46,769 nt of DNA from Candidatus Sumerlaeota bacterium (GCA_026398575.1 JAPLSP010000494.1:1-46769); one strand, 5' to 3'; counted from the stretch's first letter, positions 25,862-35,276 are shown. A program made the numbers and translations. Notes: generated by a model from the sequence alone, not told the origin.

Positions 25862-26908
25862 TCACAGCTGATCGGGGCGGGACCCTGCCATCCGCCGGGC
25901 GAAATCGCGCTGAAAATCGGGACGCCACTTGCTGACGGTTTCGCGCGGATCGAAGCCGCTCTTCGCCGGTAAATCATGATACCAGCCATCGGGTTGAAGC
26001 TGATACTGGCCGCCCCAGCCGGGTTTGGTGGGATCGTTCGGATCGTTGCCGCCCTGGGGCAGGAAGAAGAACCACGAAGGCGTATCGCCTTCCTTCATGC
26101 AGGAATGCGGATTCGGCGCGGTCCAGGTCTTCATCGGATATAGCGCGCCCAGCGGACCGGCGCTGCGGATGTTCTTCTCGATCCATTCTTTGCTGGTGAG
26201 CGATTCATCCCCGGTCAGATACATGCCGCGATAGGTGGCCTCGCGTTTATCCCGTCCGGAGGGCGCCTGGGCCAGGATGTAATACAGGCCGGGAAACTCG
26301 CCGCGTATCCATTCGGCGATGCCATCCTGGTCGCCGATGTCGAACACGCGGACCTTCTTCGCGAACTCGCGGAATCCCGTCGCGCCGCGCTCGCGCTTTA
26401 CACGCCAGAGCGCCTGGGCAAGATCGGTCTGACCGCCCCAAATGGCGATGTTGAGGGGACATTGCGTCGTCCCGGCATCCATCCGTTCCAGGAGAAAGCG
26501 CGAGCCTTCGGTATCGTGCCCTTCGCCGATGTGCTCGCGTCCACGCTGCGGGTTTCCCGATTTCACGCGCCCGAGCAGCCGTTCTTCCGCAGGCCAGCCG
26601 GCGCCATGGCGCAGGAGGTTGGGGCGCGCCTGGCCATAGGCGTGGATGATCTCACGAATGAGGTCGGGCCGGGTGATGGCCTGCTTCAATTCGCCCCGCG
26701 TGCCGGAGGCGCTGGCGATGAGCGCTTCGATTTCAAACTCATTGGCATACGCCATAAGGCGGATGAGCGACTGTTGATCATCGGGATCGCCGCCGATGTC
26801 CGTGAGCACGGCGAGGCGCGGCCGTTCCGCTGCCTGCAGCGATGGCGATGTGAGCAGGGGCAGCAGCGCCAGCAGCAGGGCAGTGAGGGTGAGGAGGGTT
26901 TGTTTCAT
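25862..26908 (-). CDS. Secreted DUF1593 nucleoside-hydrolase-like protein
   Basis: 348 residues. Signal peptide (LLTLTALLLALLPLLTSPSLQAA), then RLAVLTDIGGDPDDQQSLIRLM, the nucleoside-hydrolase Asp cluster, here in the DUF1593 version. Further family motifs: LNIAIWGGQTDLAQALW, VRVFDIGDQDGIAEWI, and an ending WRPDFQRDFARRM. Typical members (Sde182-like) have 450 or more residues with a C-terminal beta domain; this one has only the catalytic-like domain. Members are linked to extracellular polysaccharide use; the substrate is unknown. Its ATG overlaps the stop of the GH106-like gene (ATGA), so the two proteins are translationally coupled and probably act in one pathway. Confidence 0.9.
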   Translation of the reverse strand: MKQTLLTLTALLLALLPLLTSPSLQAAERPRLAVLTDIGGDPDDQQSLIRLMAYANEFEIEALIASASGTRGELKQAITRPDLIREIIHAYGQARPNLLRHGAGWPAEERLLGRVKSGNPQRGREHIGEGHDTEGSRFLLERMDAGTTQCPLNIAIWGGQTDLAQALWRVKRERGATGFREFAKKVRVFDIGDQDGIAEWIRGEFPGLYYILAQAPSGRDKREATYRGMYLTGDESLTSKEWIEKNIRSAGPLGALYPMKTWTAPNPHSCMKEGDTPSWFFFLPQGGNDPNDPTKPGWGGQYQLQPDGWYHDLPAKSGFDPRETVSKWRPDFQRDFARRMAGSRPDQL

Positions 26909-29229
26909 TGTGATTCAACAAAGAACGCAGATTTCACCGGGTCCAGCTGCAATCGTGCCCGCGTGAAATGCTGGCTTTTTTCAGTCAGGTCAGTGGTCGC
27001 TAGCGCGGCCATGTCTCCGTTGTGCGGATTCCAGCTTTGCAGCGCCAGTTTCCCGCGCATAACAGCAAATGCCTCGACGCGTTTATCCGTTGAGTTCGCG
27101 AAGAAATAAATGTTCCGCCCATCCTTGACCTTGTGCAGATACGACAGCATGCCCTTCTCCGTTTCGGCAGCCGGCTCACTGGTTTCGAAACGGACATCCA
27201 CATCCGGCAGCGCGTCGTTCAGAGCGGAGGCGAGGACCGGCGCCGCTCCGCTGAGAGACGGCACAAAATAAGCCGCGCCGCCGGCGGCGTTGGTTCGCTT
27301 GGAATAGGCTTCGGTTTGGGCAGGGGGCGTGAGATTTGTGGGATTTATGGGAATTATGGCAATTATGGGATTTATAGGGATTGTGGGAATTGCGGGATCA
27401 ATTCCGAACATGGAGCGCACGGTTTCCACAACGTCATTGTCATGGCCGAATTCGGCGGACTTGCAGGGCAGCTGGGTGGTGGCGATCACTTTTCCGCCTG
27501 CGTCATAGAATTGTTTGATTTTTGCCAGATTGCTCCAGTGGATGACGCGGCCAGCCGGTATGATTATCACGCGGTAGTCTTCGTAGTTGGTCTTGTTGTC
27601 CAGCCGTAGCGTTGGTCCCTTGACGAGGCAGCGTTCGTTCAGAATTTCGGGATGAAGATAGGTGAAGTCGCGGCGGATGGCGCCGGTGAGTTGGTCGCTC
27701 AGCTCGTTGAGATCGCATTGCGGCGGCACATAAAGCCCGGGATGCGTGCTGCCTTTCACCTTGGGCTGATCCACCACGGCGTCCAGGCGCGCAAAGGCCA
27801 GCATCGAGGCCACCGGGTACAACACCCCGATATCGGCGACATGCCGCCCCCCTTGCAGCAGCAGGCTCGCGCGCCCGACCCAGTTGTTGTATTCCGGCAG
27901 AACGGGACCGATCTTCGCGTCAAAGTGCGAAATGAGTGGTTTGATGCGCACTGTCTTCGGGTCGTACCATAAGCCGTGAGGCAGGAAGAGGTTGGCGCCG
28001 CGCGCGAACAATTCCATGCCGGAGCGATAGAGCATGACGGAATCGAATTCGCGATAGTTGCCGTAGATTTCCACGGCCACCAGCGGGCGGTCATAAGACC
28101 ACGCCGCCGAACTGGTCAGCTTGAAGCCGGGCCGGCCATGGCCGTAGTAGTGGATCGAATCAATCATCGGGACGTCGCTGTGGCGGTAGAATTTGATGTG
28201 ATCTCCCCCCAGGAATGCGGGTTGCGGATGATACTGGCCCATGGCGTGCCCCGATGACTGGATGCCATGCGCCGCCGCCCATTCGTGAACCTTGCGCGGA
28301 TAGCCTTCCGCCATGAGTTCGGCCCGAAAATCGAACAACGCCACCCGGGCGGCTTCGGTGTCGGGGCCGATGTCATGCCACAGCGCCGGATAATACTCCA
28401 CCGGACTGAAGCCGTTTTTTTTCTTGAACTTTTCATTGAATGCCGGCGTCCAGACGCGGCGTTCCGCGCTGCGGACGCCCACGTCGTCGAAGAATGTCAT
28501 GAAAATAGTCGAACCGAAATACGGCGCGAAGCGTTTGTAGTAGGCGTCGTAAGTCAGCGAGAAAAACTTGTCAATGGACTCCGGACAAAGATAATCCACA
28601 TGCCCGCCGGCGCGCACGCAGGTGAAAATCATGATCTTCCACTGCCCAGCGGGAACCTGCCAGGCGATGCGGTCATTGCGCGCGCCGACGCTGATATCGC
28701 GGCGCTCCAGGGTTTGCCCGTTCATCGCGACGGCGCCCATGAAAATCCCTTTGGGCAGCGCCTGCTCCCACGCGACCGGACCGGCAACGTCCGTTTCCAC
28801 ATTGTCGAGGCGACAGGTCGTGTCGTCGCGAAACTGCTTGGACATCAAACCGCCCGCCGATCCGCTGGGGAAACCGATGTCGTCATAGAAGACGACCTTT
28901 AGCCCAAGTTTCTTGCAGTTCTCGAGGATGTCGCCGTAACGCGCGAAATATTCGTCGGTCAGGTACTTCGGTTCGGTTGCGGCCACCGGCAGCACAGCCA
29001 CGCCGCCAAAGCCGCTTCGGTCACGCGAGTCCCGCAATTGCGCCGCAATCTCCTCCGTCGTCAGCTTGCCGTTCAAATGCCAGAGCGGCAGACTCTTCAG
29101 CGCAAGCGGCGGGTTCTTGAAATCACGCGCCAGGTCCGGAACTTCGGCCAAAGCGCTCGTCGCCATCAAAACGATCATGGTCGCTGCGAAAAGCCAGGCG
29201 CAGTTTGTACGGGTTAGCTTGTGTATCAT
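26905..29229 (-). CDS. Secreted GH106-like glycoside hydrolase (alpha-L-rhamnosidase type)
   Basis: 774 residues, ATG 29229 with AGGAGA upstream. Signal peptide (AWLFAATMIVLMATSALA), then FKNPPLALKSLPLWHLNGKLTTEEIAAQL, RDRSGFGGVAVLPV and KKLGLKVVFYDDIGFPSGSAGG, the opening of GH106-like barrels. Later YYGHGRPGFKLTSSAAWSYDRPLVAVEIYG, and an end NIYFFANSTDKRVEAF typical of the closing beta domains. At 774 residues it is shorter than most GH106 enzymes (about 1000). Oddity: a stretch of 9-base units (about 27330-27400) codes for IPTIPINPIIAIIPINP in frame, apparently a minisatellite insert in a loop. Target: probably rhamnose-containing pectin or another plant/algal glycan (inference). Confidence 0.8.
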   Translation of the reverse strand: MIHKLTRTNCAWLFAATMIVLMATSALAEVPDLARDFKNPPLALKSLPLWHLNGKLTTEEIAAQLRDSRDRSGFGGVAVLPVAATEPKYLTDEYFARYGDILENCKKLGLKVVFYDDIGFPSGSAGGLMSKQFRDDTTCRLDNVETDVAGPVAWEQALPKGIFMGAVAMNGQTLERRDISVGARNDRIAWQVPAGQWKIMIFTCVRAGGHVDYLCPESIDKFFSLTYDAYYKRFAPYFGSTIFMTFFDDVGVRSAERRVWTPAFNEKFKKKNGFSPVEYYPALWHDIGPDTEAARVALFDFRAELMAEGYPRKVHEWAAAHGIQSSGHAMGQYHPQPAFLGGDHIKFYRHSDVPMIDSIHYYGHGRPGFKLTSSAAWSYDRPLVAVEIYGNYREFDSVMLYRSGMELFARGANLFLPHGLWYDPKTVRIKPLISHFDAKIGPVLPEYNNWVGRASLLLQGGRHVADIGVLYPVASMLAFARLDAVVDQPKVKGSTHPGLYVPPQCDLNELSDQLTGAIRRDFTYLHPEILNERCLVKGPTLRLDNKTNYEDYRVIIIPAGRVIHWSNLAKIKQFYDAGGKVIATTQLPCKSAEFGHDNDVVETVRSMFGIDPAIPTIPINPIIAIIPINPTNLTPPAQTEAYSKRTNAAGGAAYFVPSLSGAAPVLASALNDALPDVDVRFETSEPAAETEKGMLSYLHKVKDGRNIYFFANSTDKRVEAFAVMRGKLALQSWNPHNGDMAALATTDLTEKSQHFTRARLQLDPVKSAFFVESQ

Positions 29230-29335
29230 TGATGCTTAATCTCCTACCCAGTAGTCGCGGGGCGTTTGGGCCAGCATGTTGCTTCCGGCATTGATCACGG
29301 CATAAAGTTTGAGGTTCGGGTAACCCTCTTGAGAA

Positions 29336-31576
29336 CTATTTTTTGAATCCCGCCTCGGTGCCGGAGCGCTTGATTTTGGCTTCGTCTATCGTGCCGGGTT
29401 TCCAGTCGCGCGCCATCTGCGCATCGGCGGCGACATTCTCGGTTTGCTTGGGGATGTCCACCCAGCCGGCGCGGTTGTAGAGCACGGGTTGCACATATTG
29501 GCGCGTGTAGGCTGCGGAGTAATTCTTCCAGTGGCTCAGGGCCGATTCGAGGCGCTGCGCTGCGGCGGCTTGTTGCGCGGCGCCGCCGGTTTTGTCGAAG
29601 AGCGCAAGGTCGCAGGCGCCGCGAATCTTGGCGGCATAATAAAGACCAAGGTGAGACATGGCTTCGATGTCGCCAAGCGTGGCGGCGTATTCTTTGGCGT
29701 TGCTGCTGGGAGTGACTGTGGCGCGTTGCAGTTGCGGCAGCGCTTTGAGCGCCTTCGTGGCGTTGGCCTCCAGGGTCGCCGCGATTTCCAGCGGGGTGAC
29801 GCCGTCAGGCTTCAGGTTGGCGAGGACTTTCGCGCGCCACTCGATGATGTTGAGCACGCCGCTGCCGGGCATCGTGCCGCCTTCGATGAAGTGGCGCACG
29901 GTATAGTAGCCGCTCTTTCTCCGGCAGGCTTCGGGAAACCATTTTACGTCAATGTCACCCCAGAAAAAACGGGTGATGTAAGGAAACGTCTTCGAAGCAT
30001 CCGCCCACGCGGTGGCAAGCAACGGCGCGTCGGCCCCGGGGAAGCGGGCGGCGGTAAGGCGCTGGAACGTGGCTTCCGGCAGGTCGGGTTCGTAGGCGAG
30101 GCGGCCCCAGAGCGTGAAGGAGAGCCACTGCTTTTGCATCACGGTCTGGCGCGGAGAGGAAGCGTCTTTCGTCAGGAAATCGCGGCCCCAGACGTAGCCG
30201 TCGGCGCCCATGTAGAAACCGGCGATTTTGTCCGGACCGGGAATCGCCTTGATGAAGGCGCGGGCGTAGTCGAGGTCGGCCCAGCGGAAGCTATAGATGT
30301 CGTCGTTCCGCACCGTAAGCCAGCAGCGAAGCTTGGGCGACAGCAGCGGAAGCACGGGATCAATGAACGGCGGGCGCGGCACGGAATACATGTGGGCGAT
30401 GGCGTATTTGAAACTGAGATCGAGCGTGCAGGGAAGCCCGGCGAACGCATTCTGAATATCGCCCAGCGCCGTCATGTGGAAGCGATGGATGAGCCGGAAT
30501 TTCCGCTGGGGATCGTCTTTGAGCGCATCGCGGGCGCCTTCGCCGTAGGTTTTCCAGAGCCATTGTTCCTTGGTGAGTTCCCCGAGTTTTGCAGGCATGC
30601 TTTCGCCGGCGGTGATGCCGAAGCCGGCGAGCAGCGGATAAGTTTTGATGGTCTCGCGGACGCTGGCGCGAAAATATTCGATCGTACGGGGCGCTCCTTT
30701 GTCGCTGGTGATTCCGTCTTTGCCTTCGGCGCCGTAGAGAAAGACGTTCCACGTGAACCAATACACGTCCACGCCGCGGTCCTTGGCCAGTTGCATGACG
30801 TCGCGCCAGAACTGGATTTTCCCGGCCATCGTTATTTTTTTCACCACCTCGTGGCTGGCGAGCATTTCCGGGCGCACAAAGCCGTCGCCATTGCCACTGA
30901 ATTTCTCGTCCAGTTTCGCCGTGGTGCGCCAGACGTCATCAAGGGCAACGTTTGGAAACTCCGGCACAGAAACGATGCTGGGGAAGGGATGGAGCGTCCA
31001 GAGCGAGATGACGTTGTAGCGATGGCGGGCCATGTCGTCGAACAGCTCGCGCCAGAAATCCATGCTCCACATTTCCGGGATGTTTGCCTGCGCGGCATCG
31101 GAGGGGTCGGTGTAGGTGGGCGTGCGCAGATCGAGCGGGATGTTGAACTTGATGCCACGCTGCGCGAAATGCGGCGCGTGGTCGGAGTCTTGCAGGGAGT
31201 CGAGCGTGCCCGTGCGAATCGCCTCCGCGACATCCAGCCCGCCATACATCGCTCCGGCGGCGTCTGCGCCGCGCACGGTGATGGCGGAGCGGCCGTTCGC
31301 GCGTTGCGCCCGGATGCCGTAGCTCTGCGCGACGGCATTGGTTCCAGCTGGCGCCACGACGGCGAGCGTGATGCGAATCGTGTCATCGGGCGGTTTAGCC
31401 TCGGCGCTGACGACGGTCATTCCGCGCTCGGTCGCAGCGCGGCGGATTTCCTCCGCCGCGAATTTCCCCGGCCCGGCGGCTGCGGCGTCGAGCGCAACCG
31501 TGAGTGTTTGCGCGGCGAAGGCCGGACCGGACAGGGCGCAAAGCAGCGTGAAGAGCAAAGTAGTGGAATGTTTCAT
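29336..31576 (-). CDS. Secreted glycoside hydrolase, GH20/GH67-like fold
   Basis: About 746 residues from ATG 31576, which begins a clear signal peptide (LLFTLLCALSGPAFAA); the frame extends to 31687, but that region lacks secretion features. Residues about 22-130 match the small alpha/beta domain preceding GH20 and GH67 catalytic barrels (GKFAAEEIRRAATERG, YGIRAQRANGRSAITVRGADAAGAMYGGLDVAEAI). The barrel follows: FAQRGIKFNIPLDLR, WRELFDDMARHRYNVISLWTLHPFP, GVDVYWFTWNVFLYG, GFGITAGESM. It resembles alpha-glucuronidase-like proteins of uncultured bacteria; I cannot assign catalytic residues with certainty. Ends in a helical region of about 150 residues. Part of the minus-strand carbohydrate block. 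Confidence 0.78.
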   Translation of the reverse strand: MKHSTTLLFTLLCALSGPAFAAQTLTVALDAAAAGPGKFAAEEIRRAATERGMTVVSAEAKPPDDTIRITLAVVAPAGTNAVAQSYGIRAQRANGRSAITVRGADAAGAMYGGLDVAEAIRTGTLDSLQDSDHAPHFAQRGIKFNIPLDLRTPTYTDPSDAAQANIPEMWSMDFWRELFDDMARHRYNVISLWTLHPFPSIVSVPEFPNVALDDVWRTTAKLDEKFSGNGDGFVRPEMLASHEVVKKITMAGKIQFWRDVMQLAKDRGVDVYWFTWNVFLYGAEGKDGITSDKGAPRTIEYFRASVRETIKTYPLLAGFGITAGESMPAKLGELTKEQWLWKTYGEGARDALKDDPQRKFRLIHRFHMTALGDIQNAFAGLPCTLDLSFKYAIAHMYSVPRPPFIDPVLPLLSPKLRCWLTVRNDDIYSFRWADLDYARAFIKAIPGPDKIAGFYMGADGYVWGRDFLTKDASSPRQTVMQKQWLSFTLWGRLAYEPDLPEATFQRLTAARFPGADAPLLATAWADASKTFPYITRFFWGDIDVKWFPEACRRKSGYYTVRHFIEGGTMPGSGVLNIIEWRAKVLANLKPDGVTPLEIAATLEANATKALKALPQLQRATVTPSSNAKEYAATLGDIEAMSHLGLYYAAKIRGACDLALFDKTGGAAQQAAAAQRLESALSHWKNYSAAYTRQYVQPVLYNRAGWVDIPKQTENVAADAQMARDWKPGTIDEAKIKRSGTEAGFKK

Positions 31577-31608
31577 GAGGACGATAATCCTTGGGCGTGT
31601 TGTGGGGC

Positions 31609-32025
31609 TCATTCCTTCGCTGCTTCCTCCGGCGCCATGCAGGATTCCGCCCACGCCAGTGTCCGTTCCACAGCTTCCACGGTCCATTTGCGATCCAATC
31701 CCTCCCCCGTGGCATCGTCGGGTTCCTCATCATAACGAAAAATTACGCCAAAGGGCGTGAGGCGGGACAGATCGGGAGCGTCGGGTGGAAGAGGAACTTT
31801 TTGTTCGCGCAGCAATTCCAGCAGCAATCCAAGATCATGCGTTCGCGGAAACTCAATTGCGTGCCGCGTCAGAATCGCCTTAAGGGCTTTCTCAACAGCC
31901 TGTTGCCCGTGGAAGCCCAAGGCCCAGGACGGCATCTTTGGATCGCCGACGCACTGGGACAAGATATAGCCGTCCTCCCGGGCCTTCTTGAGCAGCAGCA
32001 GCGCCAGATCAAGCGAGCGCATCAT
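31609..32025 (-). CDS. HEPN-domain toxin of a HEPN/MNT pair
   Basis: 138 residues from ATG 32025 with AAGGAG 7 bases upstream. Helical HEPN protein: LDLALLLLKKAREDGYILSQ, SWALGFHGQQAVEKALKAIL (the typical FHAQQAAEKALKA-like helix), then RTHDLGLLLELL, matching the RxTHDL motif. HEPN proteins of this group are RNases silenced by a partner nucleotidyltransferase that AMPylates a conserved Tyr. Its start overlaps the MNT gene's end by 17 bases. Confidence 0.9.
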   Translation of the reverse strand: MMRSLDLALLLLKKAREDGYILSQCVGDPKMPSWALGFHGQQAVEKALKAILTRHAIEFPRTHDLGLLLELLREQKVPLPPDAPDLSRLTPFGVIFRYDEEPDDATGEGLDRKWTVEAVERTLAWAESCMAPEEAAKE

Positions 32026-32338
32026 AGACAACTCCTTCTTTGACCGCTTCGTGATAGACCGTGTTCGGCGTCTCGCGCCAATACTCAAACCGCTCCGCGC
32101 TTACGACGAGCAGATCAACGGGAAGTTTGAGCGGCTGGATAACCCGGCCAAGGCGAACCATTTCTTCCAGCCGATTATACACCGTTGGCTCGACCACCAT
32201 CAGGTCAACGTCACTTCGGGAATCGGCATCGCCGCGCGCGCGAGAGCCAAAAAGAATAACCCGCGACCCCAGTGGCGCGGCTTCCAGCAGCCGTGCGACC
32301 GCTTCCCGAATTCTCAGTTCATCCGTCCAAACGCGCAT
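32009..32338 (-). CDS. MNT-type nucleotidyltransferase antitoxin
   Basis: 109 residues, AAAGGA before ATG 32338. Minimal nucleotidyltransferase: GSRARGDADSRSDVDLMVV gives the GSxRxG helix and the DxD metal pair, and LPVDLLVV gives the third Asp. Known MntA-type antitoxins transfer AMP to the HEPN partner. Position first in the pair and the 17-base overlap fit the usual order. The pair sits between two secreted hydrolase genes of the same strand, interrupting the carbohydrate block. Confidence 0.93.
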   Translation of the reverse strand: MRVWTDELRIREAVARLLEAAPLGSRVILFGSRARGDADSRSDVDLMVVEPTVYNRLEEMVRLGRVIQPLKLPVDLLVVSAERFEYWRETPNTVYHEAVKEGVVYDALA

Positions 32339-32543
32339 GATTGCTCTTTCCTTTGGCGCCAGCGATTTCGCTCATGTCAGGACGCTCATGGCGGTTCCTC
32401 TTCATCAAGCAAGACTGTATATAGCTAAACGTTGACACATTAAACCCACGCCTTGTCAGCGTCGCCACTGGAAGATAATATGCTTGCGGCTGTGGCGCAC
32501 GTCAAGTCCGCAATCCAAAGAGAGCGCGGTAACGGTTTGGAGG

Positions 32544-34352
32544 TCATTTCCACGAATTGCCGCTCTGAATGAGATTGAAGGTCGCGCCGGCGGCGTTTGC
32601 CAGCGGCTTCCTGCCGGGATTGAGGTTGCGCACGGTGTTGGCGGTGAACGTGGCGCCGCCGATTGTCTTGCCTTCGATCACGATGGCGTCTTCGCCGGGA
32701 TGGTCAATCACATTGTTTTTGAAGACGATGTTCTGCGAATTGGTTCCGACGAGGTGAATACCGCGAAAGAGCGGGCTGATGATCCGGTTGTCTTCGATGA
32801 CCACGCCGCTGATCGTCGTGGAACCGGGGAAGCTCCAGATGGCGCCGCGCCGCTGATTGACGTAGTTGCATCCACCGCGCAGGATCAGGTTGCGCCGGAT
32901 GATCGCTCCCGTTAGCGGGCACATGGGATAAGCGCCGGGCAGGTTGAGGCCGATGCTGTACTTCCCATCGTCCGTGAAGAGATTGTCTTCGATGATATGG
33001 CCGCTGCCGCCCGCCAGATCGCAATTGCCGCCCCACCATGAAGCCACAACCGTATTGTGGCGCAGGGTTACATTGAGCGTTTGATGCGGGCCCCTTTTGG
33101 GCGCTTCGCAGAGGATCGCCAGGCCGTCGTCGCCGACGCCGCGAACATGGTTGTTCTCGACCACGATATTGTGCGCCGGGCCTTTGCCGCCGCCGTTGTT
33201 GACGTTGATGCCGTCGGCGTATGTGCCGCGCACGCGGCAGCCGGATACTGTTCCGCCCAGACCGCTGATCCAAAATCCCACATTGGTGTGCATGATCCAG
33301 ACGTTCTTGACGCTCCAGTTGGTCCCCCAACCCATGAAGGCCTTGGGGCCGTTCGCGCCGCGCGCGGTCGTTTCCAGGCTGTCTATGTACAGGTCCGAGA
33401 CGGCGGGATTGTTTCCGGTGAGCGTAAAGCCGCAGCTCGACCAGGTCTTTGAATTATTGCCGAGCGTGTCCCACAGGCTCGTGTGCCACATTCCTGCCCC
33501 CTGCACGCGCACGCCATTCAGGGTAAAAGCCGCGTTGACAAGATACTTGCCCGCCGGCATCCAAACGATCTTGCCCTGCGCTTGCGCCGTTTCGATGCAC
33601 TTGCGGATGGCCGCCGTGTCCGTCGCCGCGTCCTGCCCCTTCGCGCCATAGGTGGCGATCGAAAGCGAGTTGGACGGACGGGGCAGAGGATCAGGCGCCT
33701 TCTCCAGCTCAATCAGGTCTATGCGATAAAACTCGGCGGTATCGGTGGCGTCTTTTTGCAAGCGAAGCGAGTCTCCCTCATTCACGCCACCTTCGATGAA
33801 ACAGCGCGACTCATCCCAGAACACGTGCGGGAACTTGGTGGGCTTGTTGCTCTGGCCGTTTTCCCCCCACGTGCCGCCGCCGTAGAGCCAGTTGTATTTG
33901 GAGCTGAGGGTGATGGCCTGGCAGCGCTTGCCATTCACATACAAACCCAACGTCGCGGTGATGCCCCCGCCCTCCGGCGCATCCGGGATGCAATGCCGGA
34001 TCACGAGGCCATTGGCTACGGGCGTCTTGGGGATCTCAAGGAAATCCCCCGTTCTTCGCAGTTCCACGTAACCCCGTCCGGAAGCTTCCAGTTCCGGAGA
34101 ATTATCCAAGCCGGTTGGAAGCTTGGTCATTCTCACCACCTGGCCGTTGGATTTGTTGGCCGGGTCCTCCGCCTCGAAGGTGACAAACGGCATCGCAGCT
34201 CCGCACGGCGCCGTCGGCGTGGTTGTGGCCGTGGTCGCAGTCTTGGGCGCAGTTGAGGGCGCAGGCGCGGCCGCAGTCTCCGCCGTACAACACGTCCGTG
34301 CAGCGCTGGCCCATAAGACAAGGCACAGGATTGTCTGGATGTAGCGGTTCAT
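32544..34352 (-). CDS. Secreted parallel beta-helix protein, GH87/alpha-1,3-glucanase-like
   Basis: About 602 residues from ATG 34352, which begins a signal peptide (IQTILCLVLWASAARTCCTA); the longer frame to 34427 lacks one. After an Ala/Thr/Pro-rich linker, residues about 50-190 form a CBM35-like domain (FVTFEAEDPANKSNGQVV, GYVELRRTGDFLEI, SKYNWLYGG). Residues about 205-600 form a right-handed beta-helix starting NSLSIATYGAKGQDAATDTAAIRKCI, with WMPAGKYLV, VRVQGAGMWHTSLW, VWIMHTNVGFWISG, DGINV, GVGDDGLAI. The order and motifs resemble GH87 alpha-1,3-glucanases (mycodextranases) of actinobacteria; a pectate-lyase-3 type enzyme is the alternative. Confidence 0.78.
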   Translation of the reverse strand: MNRYIQTILCLVLWASAARTCCTAETAAAPAPSTAPKTATTATTTPTAPCGAAMPFVTFEAEDPANKSNGQVVRMTKLPTGLDNSPELEASGRGYVELRRTGDFLEIPKTPVANGLVIRHCIPDAPEGGGITATLGLYVNGKRCQAITLSSKYNWLYGGGTWGENGQSNKPTKFPHVFWDESRCFIEGGVNEGDSLRLQKDATDTAEFYRIDLIELEKAPDPLPRPSNSLSIATYGAKGQDAATDTAAIRKCIETAQAQGKIVWMPAGKYLVNAAFTLNGVRVQGAGMWHTSLWDTLGNNSKTWSSCGFTLTGNNPAVSDLYIDSLETTARGANGPKAFMGWGTNWSVKNVWIMHTNVGFWISGLGGTVSGCRVRGTYADGINVNNGGGKGPAHNIVVENNHVRGVGDDGLAILCEAPKRGPHQTLNVTLRHNTVVASWWGGNCDLAGGSGHIIEDNLFTDDGKYSIGLNLPGAYPMCPLTGAIIRRNLILRGGCNYVNQRRGAIWSFPGSTTISGVVIEDNRIISPLFRGIHLVGTNSQNIVFKNNVIDHPGEDAIVIEGKTIGGATFTANTVRNLNPGRKPLANAAGATFNLIQSGNSWK

Positions 34353-34423
34353 ATTAATCCGACCAGGAATTTGTTTTGTGATCTGCTTGCGTTCAGGGCG
34401 GCAGGGAGAAAAGAAGCAGGAGT

Positions 34424-34816
34424 TCATGCAGCGATCGCTCTCGATTTGGGCATGGCGACAATGGCCGGAGCATTTGAACGTTCCTGAACCTGAATAGTGA
34501 TACCTAGACCCAAGGCGCAGGCTATCCTTGCTATTGTTTTAATCGTTAAGTTTTGCGGCGCCTTCTGGTTGAGAATTGCCTGCATCTGCTGCTTTTTCAT
34601 TCCGATCCTGTCGGCCAGATCTTTTTTGGTCATGCCTTTCTGCATAAGAACACGGCTGACATTTTCAATAAACAGAGTGGCTACCCACCCGGCGACAAAC
34701 TCAGGATCTGATTCAAGCTGAGTCATGTCAAAGTCAATGTCCGCCATGTTCTTTTCGACAGTCGGCATGGATTGGAGCCACGCCAAAGTATCAGATGGCA
34801 AGTTTTCGAGTTTCAT
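34424..34816 (-). CDS. XRE/HigA-type antitoxin
   Basis: 130 residues, AAGGAG ribosome site. Residues about 50-110 form a Cro/CI helix-turn-helix: VSRVLMQKGMTKKDLADRIGMKKQQMQAILNQKAPQNLTIKTIARIACALG. The N-terminal 45 residues are acidic. Likely the DNA-binding antitoxin that neutralises the toxin encoded just upstream and represses the pair. The 3' part is rich in Ala/Ile and unstructured. Confidence 0.88.
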   Translation of the reverse strand: MKLENLPSDTLAWLQSMPTVEKNMADIDFDMTQLESDPEFVAGWVATLFIENVSRVLMQKGMTKKDLADRIGMKKQQMQAILNQKAPQNLTIKTIARIACALGLGITIQVQERSNAPAIVAMPKSRAIAA

Positions 34817-34829
34817 TACGGAATGCTCC

Positions 34830-35276
34830 TTAGCGCCTTTGGGATTTTAGCCAGGAAAAATACATATCCATCAAATTCGAGGCGTGTCTGAAAGCTTCAC
34901 TTTGTGATTTGGCATTATCACCAGGAATCTTTTCATAGCTGCCAACGAGGACTACAATTTCATCGGTTCCGGGATGATAAAAGAAGAATAGACGATAGCA
35001 AGTTCGAGGAGTTCTTAGTTCGAATATGCCCGTTTTTTGGCTGTATTCCTTGATATAATCCTCATCAGCAATTCTTTTGCGCACACCTGCAAGTCCGACA
35101 GCATAAAGAATTTCTCTGAACTCGTTTCTTCGCTTTTTATTCTTTGACCATGTCACCAGCGCATTTAGAGCCGGCGCGCGTGCGCCATCAGTCAACGTTA
35201 CCTGCAAAGCTTTGATGGCGTGCATCGTTTGCATTCCAGCGCTGACGAAAGGGATGTCTATCAGATTGAAATTCAT
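34830..35276 (-). CDS. RelE/HigB-like (Gp49 family) toxin
   Basis: 148 residues. The core LRTPRTCYRLFFFYHPGTDEIVVLVGSYEKI is the central beta-sheet of phage Gp49/HigB-type mRNA-interferase toxins, followed by a C-terminal helix. It stands 13 bases before the Xre antitoxin, giving the toxin-first order typical of HigBA. No clear ribosome site; the N-terminal 30 residues are longer than in most members, and an internal start is possible. Confidence 0.82.
   Translation of the reverse strand: MNFNLIDIPFVSAGMQTMHAIKALQVTLTDGARAPALNALVTWSKNKKRRNEFREILYAVGLAGVRKRIADEDYIKEYSQKTGIFELRTPRTCYRLFFFYHPGTDEIVVLVGSYEKIPGDNAKSQSEAFRHASNLMDMYFSWLKSQRR

Noticed and set aside
29444..31735. 763-codon plus-strand frame opposite the GH20/GH67-like gene
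   Set aside because: No signal peptide or domain; the minus-strand frame has both.
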